NCBI RefSeq assembly: GCF_014212055.1
Contig: NZ_JACJVO010000008.1
Span: 62,001-126,000, forward strand
DNA: 64,000 nt
From: Cohnella zeiphila
GTDB taxonomy: Bacteria > Bacillota > Bacilli > Paenibacillales > Paenibacillaceae
Reading direction: 5' to 3'
Shown: in pieces, positions 33,086-41,100 of the stretch
How the letters are laid out: each line of letters opens with the position of its first letter
Numbering within the stretch: position 1 is the stretch's first letter
Translations under genes and position numbers: made by a program
Notes under the pieces: model-generated
Databases searched by the model: none
What the model was told of the DNA's origin: nothing
The model's input: the letters and a program-made list of their open reading frames with translations, nothing else

Positions 33086-34885
33086 GTGAAGAGGTTTGGA
33101 AGAAAGGCGAACAGCACGTTGTGCGGCTTGTTGATCGCATTGATGCTGGCAGCTCTTTTTCCCGCAAGCGCATGGGCGACCGACGGCGTCGTGGAGGGCA
33201 AGACCACGGTCATCACTCCGGCATATCGCTCGAATATTAACGGCGATACGGAGATCGAGTTCATCTGTCCGGGCGGCACCACCGCGGCTCTGTACGTTCA
33301 GCAGCAGCCGGCAGACGGCAGCGTGAACACCAACGGCACCCGCGTAGCCGTCGGCGGCATCCTTACGCTGGACGCGGACGGCCGCGGGTCCGTCACGTTC
33401 CCGGCCGACGACTTTCCCGCAGGTCCGATCACGCTGCGGATCCGGGTGTGGCAGAACGGCGCCGATCTGGACGATGCCTATCTGCAGCTGTACAACACCG
33501 GCGGCGTGGCATGGAAAACCGGGCTGGCGAATGCGCCGGTCAATCCCGTTACCTCTGGAATGAACCTGACCTTCTCGGACGACTTCAACACGATGCCGTC
33601 GATCTCCTTCAGCGGCGAAGGAACGACATACGCATCGGTGAAGCCGGATACGCGGGCGGGCGGCCAGTTCGGCTATGCCGCGTTCGAGGATCGCGGGGGA
33701 GCGTACGACCCGTTCAGCATCGCCGATAACGAATATCTGAAAATCACGACAACGTATCGCGGCGACAGTTACACAAGCCCGAGAGCCGGCTGGAACCAAA
33801 AGGCGACCACCGGACTGATCTCCTCGGAGGCGATGGACGGCTCGGGCTTCCATACGCAAGGCGGGACGGACCAGTATTTCGAAGCCCGAATCTTCGCGCC
33901 TCCGACACCGGGCATGTGGCCGGCGTTCTGGACCTTGACCGCCAACAATTACGCCGACAATCCGCTGGGGAACGGTAATTATGCGGTCGACGAGCTGGAC
34001 GCTCTCGAGGGCTACATGGCGTGGCCGTATCAATATTCCATCGCCTGGCATCCGTGGAGCGGCACGAACGCCCCCAACCCGTCGGCAGCTCTCGGGGGCG
34101 GGACTTGGCCGCAGATCGACACGCCGACCTTCGGCAACATCAATCTGGCGATGGGCTTCCACATCTTCGGCATGTACATCACGGAGGACACGACGTATTA
34201 CTACTTGGACAACGTCGAGGTCGCTTCTCATCCGACGCTGCAGCTCAGCTATGAGCTGGGCAACTACTTCCTGATCAACGGCGCCGTCTCGGATCACGTC
34301 ATTCATTTCAATTCGGACGGCACGTATACGTACGATGACGATTTTCTTCGTTACGGCAACGAGAACAACATGTATGTCGACTGGGTCCGGGTTTATGAGG
34401 GCGGCAACGGCAATGGAGGCGGCGGTGACGACGGAGGCGACATCACCTACGTTCCGGGGGAGAACAGCACGGCATGGGCGTCCAGCGAGACGGGCGGAGG
34501 CTATAACGAAGGGCCGGCCAACGTATTGGACGGCAATCCGTACACGAAGTGGGCTTCCGGCACGACGCAGGGGCTGCCGCAATCGATCACCATCGACCTG
34601 GGGCAAACCTACAACAACGTCAAGCAACTGAAGTACTTCCTCAGCGCCTACGAATGGACCGCGCGCATCGAGCAGTACGAGGTGTGGGTCAGCACCGATA
34701 ATGCGACCTATACCAAAGTCGACGAGGGCGAGTGGCCCAATGTGCCGGGCGTATGGTACGAGTCCAATTTCAGTCCCGTGACCGCGCGCTACGTGAAGCT
34801 CGTCGCGCTTACCGCCGGACAGAACGAATCGGATGCGTCGAGCCGGGCTTCGGCCACCGAGATACAGATCGGCTATCAGGCGTGA
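33086..34885 (+). CDS. Secreted GH16 beta-glucanase with C-terminal F5/8-type module
   Basis: A 599-residue exported protein; GTG at 33086 (GGAGA ten bases upstream) gives a normal signal peptide ending SAWA. Residues 30-150 form a beta-rich module. The GH16 domain (about 165-460) contains the catalytic ELDALE (residues 302-307; nucleophile and acid/base Glu) after GMWPAFWTL, placing it among beta-glucan, laminarin or galactan hydrolases. A Gly-rich linker leads to a discoidin (F5/8 type C) carbohydrate-binding module (about 475-598) with WASSETGGGYNEGPANVLDG and ARYVKLVAL. Followed by a terminator. Confidence 0.9.
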   Translation: MKRFGRKANSTLCGLLIALMLAALFPASAWATDGVVEGKTTVITPAYRSNINGDTEIEFICPGGTTAALYVQQQPADGSVNTNGTRVAVGGILTLDADGRGSVTFPADDFPAGPITLRIRVWQNGADLDDAYLQLYNTGGVAWKTGLANAPVNPVTSGMNLTFSDDFNTMPSISFSGEGTTYASVKPDTRAGGQFGYAAFEDRGGAYDPFSIADNEYLKITTTYRGDSYTSPRAGWNQKATTGLISSEAMDGSGFHTQGGTDQYFEARIFAPPTPGMWPAFWTLTANNYADNPLGNGNYAVDELDALEGYMAWPYQYSIAWHPWSGTNAPNPSAALGGGTWPQIDTPTFGNINLAMGFHIFGMYITEDTTYYYLDNVEVASHPTLQLSYELGNYFLINGAVSDHVIHFNSDGTYTYDDDFLRYGNENNMYVDWVRVYEGGNGNGGGGDDGGDITYVPGENSTAWASSETGGGYNEGPANVLDGNPYTKWASGTTQGLPQSITIDLGQTYNNVKQLKYFLSAYEWTARIEQYEVWVSTDNATYTKVDEGEWPNVPGVWYESNFSPVTARYVKLVALTAGQNESDASSRASATEIQIGYQA

Positions 34886-34923
34886 AAACAATTTAAAGGA
34901 AACGGCCGGATCATCGGCCGGAA

Positions 34924-34962
34924 GCCGGCGGGCCCCGGTTTTGACCGGGGTTTGCCGGTTTT
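34924..34962 (+). terminator. Terminator after GH16 gene
   Basis: CCGGC..CCCCGGT (34925-34939) pairs with ACCGGGG..GCCGG (34944-34958), then TTTT. A further CGGCCG/CGGCCG stem lies just upstream. Confidence 0.7.
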
Positions 34963-34998
34963 GCCGTCCGGGCGAATCGACAGGAGGATGAATCGAGT

Positions 34999-36717
34999 AT
35001 GAAAATCGACTTGACGACGATGGTGCTGAGCCGTCCGAATACATGGCTGGAGATCGTTGGCCGCCGCGAGCCCGGCGGGGAACTCGGCATCTACTTGAGC
35101 ACGCTGCAGAGCGATGCGCGGCCGCGGGAAATTTTCCGCGTGCTTCCGCTCGGCGAGCGGGGCGACGTGCTGGCTGCGGAGCCGGAGGCGACGGCCGCGG
35201 TCGCGACGCTTCGCGCGGCGGAAGGAACGGTGGAGCTGCTGTTTGATCGCGAGGGCAGGACGCGCATCCGTTCCGAAGGCGTCGGTTTCCGCTTGTTCCG
35301 TCCGGAGCCGAGAGAGGCGGGTTACCAAGCGGACTATCCGTTCGAGATCGGCGGAGGACGCATCCAGGTGAACGCCTATCGGTCCGCCAAGCAGTATATG
35401 ATTACCGTGCTCGAGGGCAAATACGCGATCGATGCGCCTTGGGACGGCGTTACTTGCCGGACGATCGCGCTCGATTTCGCTCCGTCGGCGGACGGAAGCG
35501 CGGAGATCGCGATGGAAGCCTTTGATTCCAGTTGGGAGATGTCCTCCACGTACGAGGATCGCTTTACCGCCTGCAAAGCCGAGGCGGAGTCGGCGTTCGA
35601 ACGGTGGCTGCAGGCGACGCCGGCTCCGGACGGAGGCTACCCCGAGACTCGCGCAAGATCGGCCTATGCGCTGTATGCGCCGATCGTTCCGCCGCACGGA
35701 CTGCTGGGCCGGAAGACCCTGCTCATCTCGTCCGGCTTCAACGGAGTGTGGAGCTGGGACCATGCGTTCAACGCCATGGGGCTGGCCGGCTGGCAGCCGG
35801 ATATGGCGTGGGATCAGCTGCTCGCGCCGTTCGACCATCAGGACGAATACGGTGCGATCCCGGATGTCGTCAAAAATCGCGAGATCGTCTGGAACTTCGT
35901 GAAGCCGCCCGTTCACGGCTGGGCGCTGCGGCACATGCTGCGCAAGACGGATCGGTTAGACCGGCTTGCCGAGCTGTATCCGAAGCTGAGCTCGTGGACG
36001 AACTGGTGGTTCCGTTACCGGGATTACGGCGGCAGCGGCTTCCCGCAGTACAATCACGGCAACGACAGCGGTTGGGACAATGCCACTGTGTTCGCCGTAC
36101 CCGGCGCGTTGGAGGCGCCGGACTTGTCCGCCTTCCTCATCATCCAAATGGATGCGCTGGCCGAAGCGGCGGACCGGCTCGGCCGGGCGGATGAGGCGGC
36201 GAATTGGCGCAATCGTTCGGAAGAGCATCTGTCACGCATGCTGGAGCGCTTTTGGGATGGCGACATGTTCGTTTTCAGAAGGGTCGGGACGGGAGAAATC
36301 GTGAGGACGGCCAGCTTGCTGCATTGGATGCCGGTCATCCTCGGCGCCAAGCTGCCGCAGCCGATCGTGAAACGAATGGCGCATATGCTCGGACCGAAGG
36401 GGCCTTTCCTCACCGATTGGGGGTTGGCGACCGAACAGCCGGCGAGCGAATATTACGAGACGGATGGGTATTGGCGCGGGCCGATCTGGGCGCCGGTCAC
36501 CTATATCGCCGCTTCCGGGCTGGCGGACGCGGGGGAAGGGGAGCTCGCCCGGGAGATCGGACGGCGGTTTCTGCGCTTATGCGCGCATAGCGGCCTGGCG
36601 GAGAATTACGATCCGATCACCGGAGAGGCCTATCGCGACAAGTTCCATACTTGGCCGGCAAGCGTGTTCCAGCTGTTCGCAGCGGATGAGGCTACGGCTA
36701 CGGCGGGGCGGGGGTGA
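34999..36717 (+). CDS. GH63-like glycoside hydrolase (MGL/alpha-glucosidase clan)
   Basis: A 572-residue cytoplasmic protein: an N-terminal beta-sandwich (1-190) and an (alpha/alpha)6 barrel. Barrel signatures are GVWSWDHAFNAMGL, the acidic GNDSGWDNAT and the C-terminal GYWRGPIWAPVTYI, as in GH63 and related mannosylglycerate/alpha-glucoside hydrolases. Catalysis would be by inversion at an alpha-glycoside. CAGGAGG precedes the ATG. The nucleoside hydrolase gene starts inside its last codons, so the two are translationally coupled. Confidence 0.85.
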   Translation: MKIDLTTMVLSRPNTWLEIVGRREPGGELGIYLSTLQSDARPREIFRVLPLGERGDVLAAEPEATAAVATLRAAEGTVELLFDREGRTRIRSEGVGFRLFRPEPREAGYQADYPFEIGGGRIQVNAYRSAKQYMITVLEGKYAIDAPWDGVTCRTIALDFAPSADGSAEIAMEAFDSSWEMSSTYEDRFTACKAEAESAFERWLQATPAPDGGYPETRARSAYALYAPIVPPHGLLGRKTLLISSGFNGVWSWDHAFNAMGLAGWQPDMAWDQLLAPFDHQDEYGAIPDVVKNREIVWNFVKPPVHGWALRHMLRKTDRLDRLAELYPKLSSWTNWWFRYRDYGGSGFPQYNHGNDSGWDNATVFAVPGALEAPDLSAFLIIQMDALAEAADRLGRADEAANWRNRSEEHLSRMLERFWDGDMFVFRRVGTGEIVRTASLLHWMPVILGAKLPQPIVKRMAHMLGPKGPFLTDWGLATEQPASEYYETDGYWRGPIWAPVTYIAASGLADAGEGELAREIGRRFLRLCAHSGLAENYDPITGEAYRDKFHTWPASVFQLFAADEATATAGRG

Positions 36718-37658
36718 TTCGCAGCATGGGCACGAATGAATATGGGCGATACATACCGTCAACACCGGCGAGGATCATCCTGGATACCGATATCGGCCCG
36801 GACTGCGACGACGCGGGCGCCGTAGCCGTTCTGCACGCCTTGGAAAAACGAGGGGAAGTCCGGATCGCGGGGATGATGCACTGCACGTCCGGCAAGTGGG
36901 GCGCGGGATGCCTGGATGCGCTCAATCGCTTTTACGGCCGTGGCGACATTCCGGTGGGCACGCTTCGGGATAAAGGTTTTCTTGACGACGACAATCTCTA
37001 CGCGAAGTACAACAAAGTGATTGCGGAGACCTTCCCCAATCGATATCGGAACGAGCCGGCTCCGGACGCGGTCCGGCTGTACCGTAAGCTTCTGGCGGAA
37101 GGCGAGAACTTCGGAGCCGTCGTCGTAGCGATCGGTCCCTTGCTGAACCTCCAGCAGCTGCTGCAATCGGCGCCCGACGAAATATCGCCGCTGTCCGGGG
37201 CGGAACTGGTAGCCCGCAAAGTCAAGCATCTCGTCGTCATGGGGGGACGATTCCCGGAGGGCGAAGAGTGGAACTTCGCGATGCATCCGGCTTCGGCCCG
37301 ATTCGTGACGGATCGTTGGCCGACCGGCATCACCTTCACGGGCTTCGAGATCGGCCTCGACATTCTGACCGGCAAGCGGCTGTACGACGACCTGCCGTCC
37401 GGCCACCCGGTCCGCCAATGCTATGCCCGGTTTGCCGGAGAAGGCCAGACCCGGAGCAGCTGGGATTTGACCGCGGTATTGTTCGCGGCCCGCGGCGGGT
37501 CTTCGTTCTGGGAGACCGTGCACGGCCGAATCGACGTTGACGGGGAGACGGGGAGAAGCGAATGGCACGCCGATTCCGCCGGACCGCACGCCTATCTCCG
37601 GGCCGTGACCGGACCGGAAGAAGCGGCGAAGACCCTGGACGCCCTGATGGTCGAATGA
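36714..37658 (+). CDS. Inosine-uridine nucleoside hydrolase family protein
   Basis: A 314-residue protein with the calcium-binding Asp cluster DTDIGPDCDDAGA near the N-terminus, the VVAIGPLLNL segment and VVMGGRFPEGEEWNFAMHP, all diagnostic of nucleoside N-ribohydrolases. They cleave ribonucleosides to base and ribose, but some act on other N- or O-ribosides. The GTG at 36714 overlaps the previous stop by three bases; ATG at 36726 is an alternative start. Coupling to a GH63-like enzyme suggests a glycoside rather than nucleoside role (inference). Confidence 0.9.
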   Translation: MIRSMGTNEYGRYIPSTPARIILDTDIGPDCDDAGAVAVLHALEKRGEVRIAGMMHCTSGKWGAGCLDALNRFYGRGDIPVGTLRDKGFLDDDNLYAKYNKVIAETFPNRYRNEPAPDAVRLYRKLLAEGENFGAVVVAIGPLLNLQQLLQSAPDEISPLSGAELVARKVKHLVVMGGRFPEGEEWNFAMHPASARFVTDRWPTGITFTGFEIGLDILTGKRLYDDLPSGHPVRQCYARFAGEGQTRSSWDLTAVLFAARGGSSFWETVHGRIDVDGETGRSEWHADSAGPHAYLRAVTGPEEAAKTLDALMVE

Positions 37659-37671
37659 CGGGATTTCTTCA

Positions 37672-37891
37672 GATTCGATAGCCACGCTGAATCTCTTAAA
37701 GCCGACAATGTTCTTGCGACAACCGAAGGGTACCGGGTCCTTGATTGGCAGAGGCCGATTCAAGGCCCGGTATCGCCTGGTTCGCACAGGCTGCCCGCAA
37801 GCGGTTTCCGCCCGGGAAGATTTGGTTCGACGGCGCGATTGCCCATATATTTAAAGAACTGGAACGAATGCAACAGCGGAAACCCGAATGA
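37672..37891 (+). pseudogene. Remnant of an aminoglycoside-phosphotransferase-like (APH) kinase
   Basis: One frame reads SHAESLKADNVLATTEGYR then VLDWQRPIQGP, matching the H.D..xDNVL..xx..vIDWQ core of APH-fold kinases, but the catalytic HGD is altered and a frameshift occurs near 37825, after which GAIAHIFKELERM continues in another frame to the TGA at 37889-37891. No start or N-lobe is present. It is a decayed C-terminal fragment filling the gap before the lasso cluster. Confidence 0.55.
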
Positions 37892-37941
37892 TGCCTCGCG
37901 TATACTACTTCCGACTATTATCAACTACTCCTCATGCGTAA

Positions 37942-37969
37942 TTTGAATCATGACCGATTTTGTTATAAT
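37942..37969 (+). promoter_or_regulatory. Promoter of the lasso peptide cluster
   Basis: TTTGAA (37942-37947) and TATAAT (37964-37969) with 16-base spacing. The expected start point, about seven bases after the -10, falls at or next to the ATG at 37976, so the cyclase mRNA would be leaderless or nearly so. Confidence 0.7.
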
Positions 37970-37975
37970 TAAGAT

Positions 37976-39904
37976 ATGAGTGCCATAGCCGGATTCATTG
38001 ACGATAACGAGCCCGTATCGATTGAAATCATCGAAAACATGATGAGATCGTTGGAGAAATATCCTGCGGATCATGTGCAAACCTGGCATCGCCGGTCTGC
38101 GTTCCTGGGCTGCCTCGCGCAATGGTTCACCCCCGAATCGGTGCACGAGCGGCAGCCCCGCCGCGACGAGCGGACCGGGCTGGTCATTGCCGCGGACGCG
38201 ATCATCGACAATCGGGAGGAACTGTTTCGCCGGCTGCAGGTCGAGCACTCCCGTCGGAAGAGAATGACGGACAGCGAGTTAATCTCGGAGGCATACCTCG
38301 AATGGGGAGAGGACGCTCCGAAGTATTTGATCGGCGACTTCGCTTTCGCGATTTGGGACGAGCGGCGGCGCCGCTTGTTCGGAGCCCGCGACCTGGCGGG
38401 GAGCCGCACGCTGTATTATGTTCGGCGGCCGGGGCAGTTTGCCTTCTGCACGGTGATGAATCCGCTGTTTGCGCTGCCCGGCGTCCGGAAAGAGCTGAAC
38501 GAGGATTGGTTGGCCGAGTTTCTCGCGATTCCGATCATTCTGGATACGATCGACGTTCGCTCTACGGTATACCGCCCGATCGGCCAAATTCCGCCGGCCC
38601 ATTCCTTTACTTTCGAGAACGGAAGCTTGAAGGTCGAGCGCTACGGAACGTTGGCGGCCGATGTGCCGAAGCTGAAGCTCAAATCGAACGGCGAGTACGA
38701 AGAAGCGTTTCGCGAGGTGTTCCGGGAAGCCGTCGTCTCGAAGCTTCGGACACGCCGGAATGTCGGCGCGAGCTTGAGCGGCGGGCTCGATTCGGGAGCG
38801 GTCGCCGGATTCGCGGCAGGCCCGCTGCGCGAGGAAGGCAAGAAGCTGCATACCTACAGCTACATTCCTCGTTCGGACTTCACGGACTGGACGCCCGGCG
38901 GCATGTTGGCGGATGAGAGCCCTTACATCCAGGCCATTGTCGACCATGTAGGCAATATCGAGCACCGCTACATGGATTTCGCGGATCGGAACTCTTTTGA
39001 AGAAATCGACGATCTGCTCGAATGGATGGAGACGCCCTATAAATTTTTTGAAAATTCTTACTGGTTAAGAGGCATTCTCGAGCAAGCCAGCAAGCAAGGC
39101 GTCGGCATTTTGCTGAACGGAGGCAACGGGAATTACTCCATCTCGTGGGGGCCGGCGTTGGACTATTATGCCAGGCTGTTGCGGAAGCTGCGCTTCGTGC
39201 GCCTTTACCGCGAACTCAAGCTGTACGGCAGACAGATGCGGATCGGGAGATCGCGGCTGCTTCCCTACATCGGCAAATCGGCCTTTGCCTTTCCGTCGTG
39301 GTCGTCGAAGCCGCTTCCGGATATTCCGCAGCTGATTCACCCGGAATTGGCCGGACGCACCGGCGTATTCGAGAAGCTGAAGGGTCACGACGTCGGATTG
39401 AGCGACACCTGGATGAACGAGTTCGAGGCCAGAACGTACCAGTTCGACAACTTGTCGATCTTGAACCACCAGGGGACGTCATCGACCAAATTGTCGCTAA
39501 GGTATGCCGTCAGAGAGAGGGATCCTACCGCCGATCCGAGAGTCGTTCGATTCTGCTTATCCGTGCCTGACGAGCAGTATGTTCAGAACGGCATGGACCG
39601 CGCGCTCGTTCGAAGGGCGACCGAACGTTATTTGCCCGACTCCGTCCGATTGAATCAACGCGTTCGGGGCGTGCAGGGCGCGGACTGGATCCATCGCGTA
39701 AGCCCCTCGTGGAACGCGATGGCGGAAGAACTGCGCCGGTTATGCCGCGACCCCGGGGCTTCCCAATATTTGAACGTGGAGCAAATCCGAATGTCGCTTG
39801 CGGCGATCGGCAATCCGCCCAAGCCCGAGCGAGCCTTTGACCGGCATGCAAGATTACTGATGCAAAGCTTGATCGTTTACCGGTTTATCCGGCAGTGCTC
39901 CTAA
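37976..39904 (+). CDS. Lasso peptide cyclase (asparagine-synthetase homologue, McjC/PadeC type)
   Basis: A 642-residue protein with an N-terminal glutamine-amidotransferase-like domain that lacks the catalytic Cys (MSAIAGF instead of MCGI) and a C-terminal synthetase domain with the ATP-pyrophosphatase loop SLSGGLDSGAVAG. Such cyclases adenylate the Asp/Glu side chain of the precursor and close the macrolactam ring. The assignment rests on the precursor gene 30 bases downstream and the kinase and exporter that follow. No ribosome site precedes the ATG, matching the near-leaderless promoter. It is the first gene, ahead of the precursor, whereas precursor-first order is common in related loci. 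Confidence 0.93.
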   Translation: MSAIAGFIDDNEPVSIEIIENMMRSLEKYPADHVQTWHRRSAFLGCLAQWFTPESVHERQPRRDERTGLVIAADAIIDNREELFRRLQVEHSRRKRMTDSELISEAYLEWGEDAPKYLIGDFAFAIWDERRRRLFGARDLAGSRTLYYVRRPGQFAFCTVMNPLFALPGVRKELNEDWLAEFLAIPIILDTIDVRSTVYRPIGQIPPAHSFTFENGSLKVERYGTLAADVPKLKLKSNGEYEEAFREVFREAVVSKLRTRRNVGASLSGGLDSGAVAGFAAGPLREEGKKLHTYSYIPRSDFTDWTPGGMLADESPYIQAIVDHVGNIEHRYMDFADRNSFEEIDDLLEWMETPYKFFENSYWLRGILEQASKQGVGILLNGGNGNYSISWGPALDYYARLLRKLRFVRLYRELKLYGRQMRIGRSRLLPYIGKSAFAFPSWSSKPLPDIPQLIHPELAGRTGVFEKLKGHDVGLSDTWMNEFEARTYQFDNLSILNHQGTSSTKLSLRYAVRERDPTADPRVVRFCLSVPDEQYVQNGMDRALVRRATERYLPDSVRLNQRVRGVQGADWIHRVSPSWNAMAEELRRLCRDPGASQYLNVEQIRMSLAAIGNPPKPERAFDRHARLLMQSLIVYRFIRQCS

Positions 39905-39933
39905 CGCTCCCGCTTGAAAGGAGGTGAGAACGG

Positions 39934-40071
39934 ATGAAAAAAGAGTGGAACCAACCGACTCTGGAAGTTCTTGACGTCAACCAAACGTTCGGGGGACCGA
40001 ACGGCCTGTACCCGGACCGCAACGGCAAAGGATCGAACAACGGCGGCCCTCATGCTCCGCAAGATTCCTAG
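39934..40071 (+). CDS. Lasso peptide precursor (paeninodin-like)
   Basis: A 45-residue precursor behind AAGGAGGTGAG. The leader MKKEWNQPTLEVLDVNQTF closely parallels the paeninodin leader; the usual Tyr of the YxxP recognition motif is Trp (WNQP), and Thr is at the conserved -2 position. The core would be 26 residues starting GGPNGLYPD, so Gly1 and Asp9 can form a nine-residue macrolactam like that of paeninodin (xGPxxxxPD). The tail is Gly/Asn-rich with several basic residues and ends GGPHAPQDS; the final Ser is the site phosphorylated in paeninodin. Core boundaries are predicted from the Thr(-2) rule. Confidence 0.93.
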   Translation: MKKEWNQPTLEVLDVNQTFGGPNGLYPDRNGKGSNNGGPHAPQDS

Positions 40072-40091
40072 TCAATAGGTTATGCAATACG

Positions 40092-40135
40092 GAAGGGTCC
40101 TCAGCCTTATTCTATGGATAGGGCCCTTCTTTTTC
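40092..40135 (+). terminator. Attenuating terminator after the precursor gene
   Basis: GAAGGGTCC (40092-40100) / GGGCCCTTC (40121-40129) with one G-T pair, followed by six T's. It lies between precursor and kinase and probably reduces read-through, giving more precursor than enzyme. Confidence 0.8.
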
Positions 40136-40158
40136 ATATTCATGGAGGTGTAAGGAAG

Positions 40159-41100
40159 ATGACAGACGCGATCGCACCGACCTTATACACCGCTTTCGGA
40201 CTGAGCATACGAAGCGAGCTCCTTTTGCCGGAACTGCCGCGGAAGAGCGCGCAGCAGGCCGAGGAGGCGGACATCGACATTATGATCGGAGACTTGTCGG
40301 AAGCCTGGAGAGCCAGCGGGGTTCAAAACGATTATTATGCGTTCGCGGCCGGACAATTTCTGTTCTATGTGCCCGAAGTCGCGATCTACTGCATTCGCGC
40401 CGGGAAGCAGATCGTCGTGTCTCCCTTCCCCGGGGCGGAGGCCAAGAGCATTCGGATCTACCTGCTCGGTACTTGCATGGGCGCGATCCTTATGCAGCGC
40501 AGAACGCTGCCTCTTCACGGAAGCGCCGTCGTCATTAACGGACAGGCTTACGCGTTCGTCGGAGAATCCGGAGCGGGTAAATCGACGCTGGCCGCCACAT
40601 TCCTGAAACGCGGCTATCGGCTCCTCACGGACGATGTGATCGCGGTATCGCCCGGCAAGGACGGCAACCCCCCGGTCGTCATCCCCGCTTACCCGCAGCA
40701 GAAGCTCTGGCAGGAAAGCATCGATCGGCTCGGGATGCAATCGGGGCGCAACCGCCATCTGTACCTTTCCAAGTATGCCATCCCCGTTACGAACGGGTTT
40801 GCCGCGAAGGCGCTTCCCCTGGCCGGCCTATTCGAGCTGACCAAGACGAGGGGGAGAGAAGTGAAGCTCTCTCGCTTTCAGGGCCTTGAACGCCTGGCGA
40901 TCCTTCGGATGCATACGTATCGCGACTTTCTGATTCCGCATTTGGGCGGGGAGCAGTGGCACTTCTCAACCATTGTCGGCATGGCGAGCAGCGTCGATAT
41001 GTATCGCCTGCAAAGGCCGTCCGCCGGATTCTCGGCGCACGAGCTGGTCGACCGGGTGCTGCATGCCGTACTTGAAGGAGAGAAGGTCATGCAAGGGTGA
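40159..41100 (+). CDS. HPr-kinase-like lasso peptide kinase
   Basis: A 313-residue protein with GGAGGTG eight bases before its ATG. The HPr serine kinase core is clear: LHGSAVVINGQAYAFVGESG followed by AGKST (Walker A) and LLTDDVIAV. HPrK homologues in Paenibacillus-type lasso loci (PadeK/ThcoK) phosphorylate the C-terminal Ser of the precursor; the precursor here ends in Ser, which fits. The N-terminal 130 residues form the non-catalytic domain. The downstream exporter gene overlaps its end by four bases. Confidence 0.92.
   Translation: MTDAIAPTLYTAFGLSIRSELLLPELPRKSAQQAEEADIDIMIGDLSEAWRASGVQNDYYAFAAGQFLFYVPEVAIYCIRAGKQIVVSPFPGAEAKSIRIYLLGTCMGAILMQRRTLPLHGSAVVINGQAYAFVGESGAGKSTLAATFLKRGYRLLTDDVIAVSPGKDGNPPVVIPAYPQQKLWQESIDRLGMQSGRNRHLYLSKYAIPVTNGFAAKALPLAGLFELTKTRGREVKLSRFQGLERLAILRMHTYRDFLIPHLGGEQWHFSTIVGMASSVDMYRLQRPSAGFSAHELVDRVLHAVLEGEKVMQG

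Noticed and set aside
33005..35044. 679-codon open frame on the minus strand
   Set aside because: Fully antisense to the GH16 gene; arginine-rich, low-complexity translation without motifs.
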